Of a stretch of 64,000 nucleotides of DNA, positions 37,001 to 45,897 are shown one piece after another (position 1 is the stretch's first letter; each line of letters starts with the position of its first letter). A model generated the notes under the pieces. It ran no database searches, had not been told where the DNA came from, and saw only the letters and a list, made by a program, of their open reading frames with translations. This stretch comes from CAYWRZ01 sp964460845 (lineage in GTDB: Bacteria; Bacteroidota; Bacteroidia; Flavobacteriales_D; UBA2798), in the NCBI GenBank assembly GCA_964460845.1, contig CAYWRZ010000016.1, positions 1-64,000 on the forward strand. The letters are read 5' to 3'. The translations under genes were made by a program, and so were the position numbers.

Positions 37001-38080
37001 AGCTAAAGTATCGGCAGTAGTTAGTGCATCGGGAGGGAGGAATGTTTCTATTGCTTTCTGAAAATCGGGCCGCCTGTTTTCCTGTTCGGGAAAATCATTT
37101 ACACCTGGGCCAAAGTCGGAAAGCGTATTTTTTTTGCTGCTCGGATCGGTGTAAAGATTTCGGGAATTTTGAAGCGATGTAACGTTCAGCGAATGTTGCC
37201 CTTTTCCGATAAGCGATTGCATTTCTTCTTCCAGCAGCAATTGCAGCATACGTGGAAGCGAGTGTTTTTGCGAAGGCGAAATTCCTATTTCTTCGGCACT
37301 TAACGTAAGGTGATGAAGCAGCGTGAGGTAGCTGAGGTTATAGTGTGCCGCCAAACGGGTGATGAGACTTTTCAGAAAGGCGCGGGTATTAAAATACGAG
37401 CCTTTTTCGTGAAGCAGGTAGTGGAGAATAAATTCCCATATCGCTTTTTTAAAATCTTTGTTTTCGGCATTCGTAACCCGTTCTTTTTCTTGTTTTTGCT
37501 GCAGTTTTTCGGCGTATTCGAGAATCGTACGTGCGTTGGCGGGTTCTAATTTTTCGACCAGCCTTATCAGTGCGGGTTCGCTGAATTGCCTCGCCAGCCT
37601 TTTACGTACCTGCGTTTTACGTCCTATCCGACGGATAAGCCTGATGAGCTCATCGGGAGCTGAGGCCAGCAGCCCCAGCAGCGTTTCTTCTGCGAAATTA
37701 TCGCCGGGATCGCTTATCCACCAGGGGAGCGTGCCGTGCAGCAGAAAATGTTCGAGCGCATCTTGCAGGTAGGTTTTATGCTGATCGTAGCGGGTTTCTT
37801 TTTTCAGGCGGAGCAACTGTTTACGCAGCTCTTCCTTTGCCCGTTCCGGAAATTCGGTTTCGAAGCGGTCGGCGGGAATGGTGCCCAAATCGAGCACCAG
37901 CGTATTGAGCGTTATCCGAAGCTTTTCAGGAATACATTCGCGCATTACCTCTTCGAACAGCGCGGGCAGCTTTTCGTGACACAGGCGACTGGCCTGATCC
38001 TGTAGCGAAGCGGAGCGTGACTCCTGTTCAATACCGAGCTCTACCTGCTGTGTACGGATAATATGGGGCCGCTCTTCCAT
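34073..38080 (-). CDS. CIS tape measure protein (Afp14/Pvc14-like) with disordered insert
   Basis: The 1335-residue product matches the CIS_TMP family at both ends. The N-terminus has HIIRTQQVELGIEQES and RITLNTLVLDLGTIPADRFE. The C-terminus has VNNAGLVLLWPFLGALFERNG, then AVHLLQFLACG and EYQLVLNKILCG. The family is thought to set sheath length. Between about residues 765 and 950 lies a low-complexity stretch of Lys, Glu, Ser and Asn with no hydrophobic core, and near 1150-1170 an acidic Glu run. The helical segments before the insert repeat similar patterns (FLLHGTLPWW, FLIQGSLPWW, YYLRTGSLPG), suggesting three or more internal repeats. Confidence 0.9.
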   Translation of the reverse strand: MEERPHIIRTQQVELGIEQESRSASLQDQASRLCHEKLPALFEEVMRECIPEKLRITLNTLVLDLGTIPADRFETEFPERAKEELRKQLLRLKKETRYDQHKTYLQDALEHFLLHGTLPWWISDPGDNFAEETLLGLLASAPDELIRLIRRIGRKTQVRKRLARQFSEPALIRLVEKLEPANARTILEYAEKLQQKQEKERVTNAENKDFKKAIWEFILHYLLHEKGSYFNTRAFLKSLITRLAAHYNLSYLTLLHHLTLSAEEIGISPSQKHSLPRMLQLLLEEEMQSLIGKGQHSLNVTSLQNSRNLYTDPSSKKNTLSDFGPGVNDFPEQENRRPDFQKAIETFLPPDALTTADTLADSPQSKMPATAEKHTQQEQTAYLLWYYLRTGSLPGTASIRASALEAGWKMLLQEKPNLLRSVVSRWKDTYALSQRLIAFLSPVLVEQTIAFLAPSVGKEFNRIAAQWSQSIAALPGMSGFSRTQLSQHWIACTLATPAQPDKLPQHLILSLSRSTGIAPPLLAQTLQAPPLRQEILRFSTPETWTKVLSENPEKEQHAVTPVNAAHTEATRSPRAMADRLIFFLIQGSLPWWAPESDQEQLRQHYRQLSQQQPLRLRKALYQASLSENWFTHWKTLLPSPGLTLAAIDPVSASTSLQYWQHFSRSDAPKSEKWPGSLFIDATQELILTWLLQYRRSGQTARAFTTALLQRIARKYGIKAVDFAATLFAYCENFSSTIPSLMTETLWLCSGEMSAEWREDLAEKNEWATDKKEKSNIADSVSAEKSKRKNEVSETEATNLPSETGNKDLYLQEKGENEKNLPEPHRQETPSAHDIVQDQESTAFSASRSKSEKTKNQDDSKKESGSLKKEENFLPDIPQKIQSIQDTSDASHVQPLSSQEKNSPLKAKKAGNESSESKENTTEFSDLKSKIAYPKKDRNSTKKEKDDRLKNTPALTPEAAALAALSEKLEKLALYLQSGQTPAGTRPEELAAWLKDLLKKEPEATYKKLAPLLKSRQIRLRISERKPPEWVCLLLDMLHQNRAFSLADLLLDWERLRQALPDLAALLPLSKLRNLSLELALQKNKASAFAYIEMSWAYVQSQVSAEKQQVLLGNMYAYVVSEKGKFTRAFHAALQLLREEMRQKIKDGKKSEEEELPEEEAEKEEEEENKEGVFVNNAGLVLLWPFLGALFERNGLLSDRKFSDEKNAFRAVHLLQFLACGKEHLPEYQLVLNKILCGISPAVPLNEPVTLNEKEKQDAQSLLETVIRQWRIIGNTSVEGLRETFLMRAGKLETENEYLRLHVEKKAYDMLLDQLPWSYSIIRLPWMKKPIHVTWR

Positions 38081-38098
38081 TGCCAGTGCCGAGTCGTA

Positions 38099-40447
38099 TT
38101 ACTTTTTCTTTGTTTGTTGTACGGATAGAAAAGAGGCTATTTTTTCGCCGAGTGCCGCTTTTTTTTCTTGAGCTTCTTTGTCATGTTCGTTAAACAGGCT
38201 TATCCATTCAAAATAAAGTGATTCGAAAAACCGGATTTCATCAAGATCCAACCATAGCACGGTAGCCGAGAGATGTGCAGGCACAAGCTGGTAAAAGAGT
38301 GCATGGAGATAGTGGTGAAAAGATTCGTCTGTAAACCGGGCCGATACGGCAGGAATAATCAGTGAAAACCGGAAATTGTAAAAATCATCTGGAAGATAGG
38401 AGGAAGGATTGTTTTCATTTTTCAGCAGAAAATGTTCTACGAGGTAATAACGTTCGCTTTTCCGGCTGAGGTAAGCAAAACGTGTCGCCAGTTTTCCAAT
38501 CAATTTGTTGGCTGTCTGTGTTTCTGTTTCAGGTACTTGAAACAGGTCTATAAAATTTTCTTTTTCGTTTTCCGATCCTACTTTTAGCTGCACGGTAAGG
38601 TAAGCCTTTTCTTTTTCGGTATTGATCAAATAATTCGAAATATTGCTTCCGTAACGGAGGTAGAGCGGCAGCATTTGAGGACCACCTTTTACGATAATTT
38701 GTTCCGTTTCGGGGTTTTCGAGTTTTATTTTCGACACGCGAATCATGCGATTCAGAATGCTGTCGAACGATTTGTAGTAGGTGTCTTTTGTATCCGAAAG
38801 GAGCGCGAGTATTTGCTGTATTTTAGAGGGTTTGCACCTTCTGTCTTTGTATTTAGGCGCCTGAAAGCGGTAAGCGGTTAATTCCGGTAAATTTTGCAGC
38901 AGCTTCATTTTCCTTTCTACTTCTGTCTGTTTGGGATCGCTACTGGTAAAAGGATTGTGGTAAGACCACATTTCGATCGAAAAACGAGCCAAAAGGTGAT
39001 CCAGAAAAGCAATTCGACGATCGGTATAAATTTCATCGCCTGTGATAAATTGTTGTAGCGCTTTGGTGTAAGAAGCTGGAAGCTCTTCTTTTTTTGAGGG
39101 TAGTTCTTCGGGTAACTCTTCAGATGCGTGATAAGGTTTGATAAGCGGACGGATACCGGGTACATCGTTCAACGGCTGGAAGAAATAGGTGGGTGTGGCC
39201 TGGGTAATGGAAAACAGCTCTTTTATATGCGCCAGTTGTGCAAAACGGTCGGCCATAAGCTGTTCAAAAAACAGCAGGTATCCTTTGAGCTGTTTGGCCT
39301 GCCCTTTTCGCTGCGCACTCGAAGAAGGGGGCAGTCCTTCTTCGCCTATGCCGTAGGTAAGCGGAAACTGATGTTGTATGGAACTGTATGCTTGCAGGTT
39401 GCGGTAGTTTCCAGAGGGTGGTAAATAATCGCGTTCGGCTTCGTTCGGAATCGGTCTGAAATTGCGGGTTTTCACGCTTTTTAGCCGGTGGTATTCGCTC
39501 AGCGCTTTTTCGATGTCGCAGTATATTTTCGCATCGCCAGAATAAAGTGTAAGCTGCGACAGGGTTTGTTCTACATCCAGTACCGCTACCTGGAAGTCGC
39601 CGATAGGCAGGTACTGTGGGTCGGTGTTATTGGAGAATTGCGTCGGAAATTCGATTCTTTTTATTCCTTCTACGCCGCGTATCGACATGAGTTCTTTGAT
39701 CAGGCTTGTGGCGTAGAGTTCGCGTATTCGGGGACGCAGGTCTTCGTGTTGGATAAAGCCGTGATGGAGCCTCGGTCCTTCAAAAATCTCGTCGGTACTG
39801 TATCCTTTTTCCTTCATTTCGCTTAGCGTATAAAAGCGTACCGGCTTATTGATGAAATCTTTCAGGTTCAGCACAAGCTGTGCCAGCAGCTCTTCGACGG
39901 CTGTGGTGGGCTTGATGTAAATTTCGGCTTTTACTACTACCTGCAGCGGAGAAAGGATTCGGGAAGGGAGGAAGCTTTCGCACAGGTTACGTTGGCTGTT
40001 CAGCCATCGGTCGATAGTATCGGTTTGGAGCTTCGTGTTGGCGCTGTCGATATATACCTCATATTTCCCGTCTTTCGAGGCATTTATCCAGGCATTATTA
40101 ATTTCTGGAAAGCGGTCAATTATGAGTTTTCTGTAATCGTCGGGGATGATGGGGCCTGAAGTGAGCATACGGCCTGCGCTGAAAAAGGCGTTTTCGTCGG
40201 TATCTATTTTCCCTTCGGTGTTAGAGAGCAGATCGGTGATGGGAAATTGTGTGCGGTAAGCGATTTCCGTCAGGGCATAACAGAGCTGTTCGAGAATGGT
40301 GATGCCGGGATCATGCTCGTTGTAATCGGTCCAGGTATGGCTGGCCATTTGTTCGAGCAGTGCAATTCCTTCTTTGCGCAGCGCGTGATAGTCTTCCCCT
40401 TCGGGAAGATGTGTTTTTTTGGGAATGGTGAACCGGGTATTTTTCAT
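38099..40447 (-). CDS. CIS baseplate wedge protein (Afp12-like)
   Basis: The 782-residue product begins with TWTDYNEHDPGITILEQLCYALTEIAYRTQF, a pattern seen at the start of gp6/gp7-like baseplate proteins in eCIS and related tails, and has no signal peptide. In Afp-type clusters the second large wedge protein (Afp12) lies between the Afp11 homologue and the tape measure, as here. It should form the baseplate wedge with the 1286-residue protein two genes upstream. It starts 10 bases after the fibre-like gene. Subunit assignment rests on position and the N-terminal motif. Confidence 0.75.
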   Translation of the reverse strand: MKNTRFTIPKKTHLPEGEDYHALRKEGIALLEQMASHTWTDYNEHDPGITILEQLCYALTEIAYRTQFPITDLLSNTEGKIDTDENAFFSAGRMLTSGPIIPDDYRKLIIDRFPEINNAWINASKDGKYEVYIDSANTKLQTDTIDRWLNSQRNLCESFLPSRILSPLQVVVKAEIYIKPTTAVEELLAQLVLNLKDFINKPVRFYTLSEMKEKGYSTDEIFEGPRLHHGFIQHEDLRPRIRELYATSLIKELMSIRGVEGIKRIEFPTQFSNNTDPQYLPIGDFQVAVLDVEQTLSQLTLYSGDAKIYCDIEKALSEYHRLKSVKTRNFRPIPNEAERDYLPPSGNYRNLQAYSSIQHQFPLTYGIGEEGLPPSSSAQRKGQAKQLKGYLLFFEQLMADRFAQLAHIKELFSITQATPTYFFQPLNDVPGIRPLIKPYHASEELPEELPSKKEELPASYTKALQQFITGDEIYTDRRIAFLDHLLARFSIEMWSYHNPFTSSDPKQTEVERKMKLLQNLPELTAYRFQAPKYKDRRCKPSKIQQILALLSDTKDTYYKSFDSILNRMIRVSKIKLENPETEQIIVKGGPQMLPLYLRYGSNISNYLINTEKEKAYLTVQLKVGSENEKENFIDLFQVPETETQTANKLIGKLATRFAYLSRKSERYYLVEHFLLKNENNPSSYLPDDFYNFRFSLIIPAVSARFTDESFHHYLHALFYQLVPAHLSATVLWLDLDEIRFFESLYFEWISLFNEHDKEAQEKKAALGEKIASFLSVQQTKKK

Positions 40448-40457
40448 GCCACTCGGT

Positions 40458-41240
40458 TTAATGCTGCGGTTCGTGCCAAAGCTGACTCAGGTGAAAGCGG
40501 ATGAAAATATTTTCACCGTAATTGCGACGGGTTCGGATTTGTAGGCTGTAGTGGTGCGTATCGCCCTTCCAGCGCAGTTGAAGCCGGTGGCGGCAAGAGC
40601 CGTAACGCGCAGAAGTGGTCGAAATGCTGCTTTTCGAGTTTCCGTAGCAGGAAGTGGCAATGGCGTGCAGCAGCGCGTATTTTCCGCTGCCTTTGAGCCC
40701 CGATACACCGGCTACCACTTCGAAAGCCTGAAGTCCGTCGAGATTTTCGAGTAGCGGATGCCAATGTCCGTCGGCGGGAATCGGAGCGGTAGTTGCCGGC
40801 GCGGTACCGATGCGTCCTTCCATCGCGGCGACCCCTTTCACTTCGAGCAGATGCTGCGGAGTGAGGGTGTCGATGCCTATATTGCCGTTGTCGGAAAGGA
40901 ACAGACTGTCTTTTTTCTGGGGCTCCGAACTTTCTGTGGTAAGCGAATATCGGCTGAATTTTAACCCGGGATTTTTGGGGTCATTAAAAGCCATAATCCA
41001 TTCGGGGGCTTCCATTTTTTTGAGCGCTTCAATATCTTTAAAAAAAGACAGCAGCGTAGTAGGTATATTGTTTTGCCCGTCCGATTCCGGAGCGAGCATT
41101 AGTCCTTTTTCGGGCATTTTCATAAAACCGTCGTCGGCCTTATTGATGAATGAGTCGATAAGGTCAGTGAAATTTCCGCTGGTGGGGCGGTTGCCGGAGC
41201 TGAAAAACTTTTTTAACGTATCACGATTCTGTAGCGGCAT
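40458..41240 (-). CDS. Candidate CIS tail-fibre/receptor-binding protein
   Basis: The 260-residue product has an N-terminal helical part (1-95) and then FLSDNGNIGIDTLTPQHLLEVKG (114-136), a motif of phage tail fibres and Bacteroidota surface proteins. The C-terminal domain of about 115 residues is rich in His, Trp and Arg (GHWHPLLENLDGLQAFEV, then RLQLRWKGDTHHYSLQIR). It sits between the two wedge-protein genes, near where Afp13-type fibres are coded, and no other fibre gene is present. A fibre or baseplate-decoration role is inferred; binding target unknown. Confidence 0.6.
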   Translation of the reverse strand: MPLQNRDTLKKFFSSGNRPTSGNFTDLIDSFINKADDGFMKMPEKGLMLAPESDGQNNIPTTLLSFFKDIEALKKMEAPEWIMAFNDPKNPGLKFSRYSLTTESSEPQKKDSLFLSDNGNIGIDTLTPQHLLEVKGVAAMEGRIGTAPATTAPIPADGHWHPLLENLDGLQAFEVVAGVSGLKGSGKYALLHAIATSCYGNSKSSISTTSARYGSCRHRLQLRWKGDTHHYSLQIRTRRNYGENIFIRFHLSQLWHEPQH

Positions 41241-41252
41241 ATCCTTTCGGTT

Positions 41253-44200
41253 TCAAAGGGGATTAATAATAAAGTATTCTTCTTCGGTGCGACCTGCCGA
41301 TAGCGGAGAAAGCTTTGCCGACAGCAGGGTTTTGGGCGATTCAGGTTCGGTAAGCACAAAGTCTTCACCTATCTGCAACAGGTCTATGCCGGTTACTTGC
41401 GGGGCTTCGTGCTTTTCTTCGGTGATAGCCCGGATAAGATGTTGCGAAGCCGTGCTTAGCACAGTCCATGGGGTGCTGCCTTCGATAAGGTCTGCGTCCT
41501 GACGCGGAATGGCCGAATCTTTCAGGTCGTAATGGTGATCATTACAGATGAGCTGCAGTACGGAAAATCCGGTTACATAATCGACGTAAGGGCGTTTTTC
41601 GATAAAATTGAGAATGGCAGAGCGACTTATAGAGCCGCCTATTTGTTGTCCTTTTCCGGGTGTTTCGAGCCAGGGGGATAAAAACACACAAATTTCTGTA
41701 TTGAGCTGCTGTACAAAAAAAATAGGACTTTTACCGGGTCTGAATTTTACGCTGCATACGATTTTAAGGCGATCGTACGTCGGATTCCGCACTTCTACAT
41801 TTACAAAAGGAGAGGTATAGCCCGCGATATATTTTTTAATTTCTTCGAGCGTGCGGTAACTTACTTTAGGCTCTTTGATGTTAGCCTGTGCAGCGGTTTC
41901 GGGAGTGGGAATTACGACCAGCATCACATTGGTTTTTTCTTCACTTTCGTTTTTCAGATCGCTTATGGGCAGGCAGCAGACCTTATATACCGAAGGAAAG
42001 GTTTGTAGTACCAAACGTTCATAATCCCAGCAGGAGACCGCTCTTTTTTTATGGCGAAGCCTTTCGCTCATACGGGTGTAAAATGCGGTGCGGTCTTCGG
42101 CCGGTTTTCCTCCGAAAGAGACAAAAGGTTGTGTAATGGCTTTAATTTGCGGAATCGGTTGCGAAAGGCTTTTAATCGATTCGGGAGCGAGCAGCGTAAT
42201 GGAGTTGTTACCCGGAGTGAGTATTTTCGATGCTTTTAGAGCCTGTGTGCCGATAGCGAGTACCCGGCTTAATACGGCTGTATCGGAAGTGGCTTCGACC
42301 CTTATCCAGTAAATTCCCGAGGGCATTACCGTATGTTCGGAAGAAATGTCGGAAGGTACCGTAAAGCGGATAATTCCGGGGCGGATCAGTCCCAGCGTAT
42401 CATCTACCGGCTCGCTACCGGCCTCAAATTCTTTCCATTCCTGCTTCGATAGGTAGGTCCACCGTAGTGCCGGAAGCTCGGGCTGTGTTTTGATACCGGC
42501 ATTTGGAATAAGCTGAAAGAGCAAGTTCAGGCTACCGGGTACCGGAAGCTGTTCGAGTCCGATAAACAGATAACGTTTGCTGGCGTAAAGGGGAAAGAGA
42601 AATTTAAGCGAGCCCATTTCGCGCAGGTATTCTTTTTTCGCCTTTTCGAATGCGTCTTCCAAAGAGGACGGATAAGGATCTGTTTTTTCATCGATAGGCG
42701 GAAGGTCTTTTTCAGTACGGTCGGGAAACGCTTCGTATTCGCTGAAAGGAGTGAGGTGAAAAAACTGAATTTGCGGAGAAATAAGCGTATTGTGGATTGA
42801 AAAATCGACTCTCGCTTCGGCCGAATAGTTCATCGAAAGGGATTCGAGTACCGGTATATAAGGTTTTTGGGGCAGCTTTTTTTCTTCTTTTTTATTTCTC
42901 GCGTTTTCGAGCATTATTTGTGAGAGCGCTTCCGCATACAAGTCCTGTCCGAAACCGTAGGGCGGCTCCGTAAGCGTCAGCTTTAAAAAGCCCTGAAGTG
43001 AACCGGAGGCCGGTTCCATCGGCATTTCCGTATCCGAATAGGGCCTGAACTGCAGCATATCGAGATCGATCGGATCGAGCGGGGTAAAGGGAAGAAGAGC
43101 GCCTTCGGGGTCGGTTTTTTCGGCGGGAACAAACAACGCGAAGGACTGCTGTGCGGCAGCGTTAGGCATCCATTTTCCAGCCCTGAAAATAGAAGCGTTT
43201 ACCCGAAAAATAGCGTTGCCAAAGGGCTGCCCGTAATGGGTGTAGTAGCTGGCAAACCCTTCTGGCGGAAGTCCGAACCAGTTCAGATTGACCGACAGCG
43301 AAGTAAGATCTTTGCGTACGGCTTCGGGGTACCCGATAGCGAGGTAGCTGCCTTTTTGCGGAATAGGACCGAAGGGTTCGAAAGGTTTGTCTGCATTGAC
43401 CGGTCCGTTTTGGTTATACAGCAATAGTTTTCGGATTCCGGATACCTCTACCCGGATATCGATATGCTTGATAGCAAGATCTTTCAGAAAAGAATAGCTG
43501 TAAAAGGGTGTATCGCTGTTGAGGCAAAACTGCAATATCGGTTCGTTACGGGTATAGCGCCCTGAATGTATTTCGGGATTGAAATTTACCAGTGGGGCTG
43601 CGCTTTCAGGGAGCTGTATTTCCAGATCCATACTGCCCTCTGTTCCGTTGAATTTCAGAAAATTTATGGTAAGCGGTATCCAGCCGTTTTCGCCGGTGGC
43701 AGTGAGTGTGAAAATATGCGGAAGCCTTTGGTAGAAATCGGTAAATGGCCCGAATTCGGTTTTGATCTGCTCGACCAATTTCATCCAGAAATACAGAATG
43801 AACTTTATCTGAATGAAAATACGGCGTTCTCCTTCACTTAATCGAAGTATTTCGGAGGCCAGCGCAAAGCCGATACGGCCGTCGCCCATGGTACGTTCTT
43901 CGGCGCTGTACATACTCTGATCTTCGCCAAAAACGGGCCATCCTTCGGGCATTGCTTCGGGTGGCACGGGATCCGAAAGTCCGTCGGGAGAATTGGCCTG
44001 TTGCGCGACATAAATACCGGTAATCAGTTTCTTTTCACCTACGGGATAGATAAGCGGATTGGAAGCCAGGCACAGGGTTTTTAGATTGGCTATGGAGGCC
44101 TGATTCAGCAGAATGTCTTCCGTAGTCACGTATTCTATGGGGTTGCCCAGTGTGTCTTTTCCGGCTGTCAGACGAGTGCCTTCCGGAAGCAGAAATTCGG

Positions 44201-45113
44201 TAGTGCCTGAACTTAGCTCTACTAAGGCGTGTATATTATCTCCGAGCGCGGGAGTCTCCTGTTCCCGCAAAATCTGGCGGTAATAAAAATCGAGATGTCT
44301 GCCGCTGATGCCGTTCAGCAGTTTCTGCGAATACCCGAATAGCTTCAGAAAAGTGATAAACAGCGCCATGTGCGGCGGATGAGGACTATCGTCGTTGAGG
44401 TGTTTTTTTATCTCTTCCTGTGCCCGGCTATTGAGGTAGAGCGCGGTGCGGTTAAAGCTCCACAGGCTTTCGGCGAGCTTTTCCAGCATTGCCGTTGTGC
44501 CGGCTTCTTGCTTTTTTTGGGTTAAGGGAGTATAGTTCCATACTTCGGCATCGAAATTTTTAAAAAGATAAGCGAAAGAATCAGGGAACCATTCTTCAAA
44601 TTGCCTCAGCGTGTTAATTTCTTCCCGTAGGCTTTGTGTGATGGCATTTCGGATTTCTTCTCGGAAAGAGGCGTAGGCTTTGTCGGAGGTAGAAAAAATC
44701 AGGTACCATGTGTTGATTTTTGCGGCCAGTTCGTAGGCCATTCGGAATACCTTTTTACCCACTTCGGGCGATACCTGCGTGTGGTCTTCTTCTCCGGATT
44801 TTTCGTGTAGCGTTCTTAATGCCTCTATTTCTTTTTTTAACACACCGATAGCGTCTGAATAGCGCTGCTGATTGAGATTTAAAGGTGTGTGGGCGATTAT
44901 GCCCAGTACTGCCACAGGATTGTTTTTGAAAAATGCCGACCAGTCGCCTTCGATCCGGTTGTCGGTGGTATAGAAATTTACCAGCGTGCTGAAATCTGAA
45001 GCGAAAGCCAAAAACCGGTCAATATTGCGATCATCTATGCATGCTTTTTCCGGAGAAAAGGAACGAAGCAGGCGGTTCTGACGACTTATTCCGTGGTGCT
45101 GGTTTTTTTTCAT
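41253..45113 (-). CDS. CIS baseplate J-like wedge protein (Afp11-like)
   Basis: The 1286-residue protein has a C-terminal gp6/baseplate-J core: GGKPAEDRTAFYTRMSERL, HKKRAVSCWDYERLVLQTFPSVYKV, then EEIKKYIAGYTSPFVNVEV. The N-terminal 300 residues are helical and a large middle holds beta-rich inserts. Afp11-type proteins form the baseplate wedges that open on firing. It starts 3 bases after gp25, consistent with joint assembly. It is longer than typical phage gp6, with the extra length in the middle. Confidence 0.88.
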   Translation of the reverse strand: MKKNQHHGISRQNRLLRSFSPEKACIDDRNIDRFLAFASDFSTLVNFYTTDNRIEGDWSAFFKNNPVAVLGIIAHTPLNLNQQRYSDAIGVLKKEIEALRTLHEKSGEEDHTQVSPEVGKKVFRMAYELAAKINTWYLIFSTSDKAYASFREEIRNAITQSLREEINTLRQFEEWFPDSFAYLFKNFDAEVWNYTPLTQKKQEAGTTAMLEKLAESLWSFNRTALYLNSRAQEEIKKHLNDDSPHPPHMALFITFLKLFGYSQKLLNGISGRHLDFYYRQILREQETPALGDNIHALVELSSGTTEFLLPEGTRLTAGKDTLGNPIEYVTTEDILLNQASIANLKTLCLASNPLIYPVGEKKLITGIYVAQQANSPDGLSDPVPPEAMPEGWPVFGEDQSMYSAEERTMGDGRIGFALASEILRLSEGERRIFIQIKFILYFWMKLVEQIKTEFGPFTDFYQRLPHIFTLTATGENGWIPLTINFLKFNGTEGSMDLEIQLPESAAPLVNFNPEIHSGRYTRNEPILQFCLNSDTPFYSYSFLKDLAIKHIDIRVEVSGIRKLLLYNQNGPVNADKPFEPFGPIPQKGSYLAIGYPEAVRKDLTSLSVNLNWFGLPPEGFASYYTHYGQPFGNAIFRVNASIFRAGKWMPNAAAQQSFALFVPAEKTDPEGALLPFTPLDPIDLDMLQFRPYSDTEMPMEPASGSLQGFLKLTLTEPPYGFGQDLYAEALSQIMLENARNKKEEKKLPQKPYIPVLESLSMNYSAEARVDFSIHNTLISPQIQFFHLTPFSEYEAFPDRTEKDLPPIDEKTDPYPSSLEDAFEKAKKEYLREMGSLKFLFPLYASKRYLFIGLEQLPVPGSLNLLFQLIPNAGIKTQPELPALRWTYLSKQEWKEFEAGSEPVDDTLGLIRPGIIRFTVPSDISSEHTVMPSGIYWIRVEATSDTAVLSRVLAIGTQALKASKILTPGNNSITLLAPESIKSLSQPIPQIKAITQPFVSFGGKPAEDRTAFYTRMSERLRHKKRAVSCWDYERLVLQTFPSVYKVCCLPISDLKNESEEKTNVMLVVIPTPETAAQANIKEPKVSYRTLEEIKKYIAGYTSPFVNVEVRNPTYDRLKIVCSVKFRPGKSPIFFVQQLNTEICVFLSPWLETPGKGQQIGGSISRSAILNFIEKRPYVDYVTGFSVLQLICNDHHYDLKDSAIPRQDADLIEGSTPWTVLSTASQHLIRAITEEKHEAPQVTGIDLLQIGEDFVLTEPESPKTLLSAKLSPLSAGRTEEEYFIINPL

Positions 45114-45116
45114 GGC

Positions 45117-45554
45117 TTATTCACTGTACTCTGCCGCCACCAGGTTTCCTTCCGAATGGTAAAAAGGATATACGATGTTATGTCGGCTATTGGTTGCCCG
45201 TACGGTATAATCGAGCATGATGAACAAGACGCCTTCCTGAAGGTTGTCGGTATCGATGTCGATTTGGTTGACGATAATTCGGGGTTCGAAATGCAGAATG
45301 GCGTTTGAAATGATATCCCGCAACTGGAACATCAGTGAAGTGTCGATCTGCTCAAACAAAAATTTACGAAGGTTACAACCGTAACGCGGTACCATAATTC
45401 TTTCGCCGGGAAAGGTCGAAAAAAGAATTTGCAGACTTTGGGCTATATCGGCCTCGTCGCTGATCATGATTACGCTTGCCTGGCTTTTGTCGAAGGTGGG
45501 TGGGAAACTCCATCCCGTACCCAAAAAAGAAGGATGTGCATTGCGTTCGTCCAT
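45117..45554 (-). CDS. CIS baseplate gp25-like protein (Afp9-like)
   Basis: The 145-residue product has the gp25 pattern: LGTGWSFPPTF, IAQSLQILFSTFPGERIMVPRYGC, and LRDIISNAILHFEPRIIV followed by a short beta end. gp25 starts sheath polymerisation at the baseplate; the EPR motif (here FEPR) is conserved. I start at ATG 45554 (MDERNAHPSF), two bases after the PAAR stop, rather than at 45584, which would overlap it. Confidence 0.9.
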   Translation of the reverse strand: MDERNAHPSFLGTGWSFPPTFDKSQASVIMISDEADIAQSLQILFSTFPGERIMVPRYGCNLRKFLFEQIDTSLMFQLRDIISNAILHFEPRIIVNQIDIDTDNLQEGVLFIMLDYTVRATNSRHNIVYPFYHSEGNLVAAEYSE

Positions 45555-45556
45555 GA

Positions 45557-45865
45557 TTAGCCTCCTATCATTACCGTGGGACAACCCACTACTATGCTGC
45601 CGCCGTGTGCCGTAGAGTCGCCCATACGTGCGGCGGGCATTTTACCAATCATTACGGTAGATGAACCTTTGATGATGCTGTCGGGTGGCCCTACGCATAC
45701 TGCCATATCGCCCACTCGGGCAGCGGGTAGCTTGCCGATAAGTACTGTGGGGCATCCGGGTCCGCTGACCGGTCCTCCGACGTGCGGAATAGGTGCTCCG
45801 GGCGGTGGAACGGGCGTTTGCATCGGACATTGATGCATATCGGTGAGGCGTGCGGCTGGAGGCAT
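45557..45865 (-). CDS. CIS spike-tip PAAR protein (Afp10-like)
   Basis: The 102-residue product is a PAAR domain: MPPAARLTDMHQCP, LPAARVGDMAVCVGPPD, MPAARMGDSTAHGG and the ending PTVMIGG. His, Cys and Asp residues form the zinc site at the spike tip. It caps the VgrG-like trimer, whose gene is just upstream. There is no toxin extension, so it is a structural tip only. Confidence 0.93.
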   Translation of the reverse strand: MPPAARLTDMHQCPMQTPVPPPGAPIPHVGGPVSGPGCPTVLIGKLPAARVGDMAVCVGPPDSIIKGSSTVMIGKMPAARMGDSTAHGGSIVVGCPTVMIGG

Positions 45866-45897
45866 ACTACGGGTTTTAAAAATTAGACTTACGCGTG

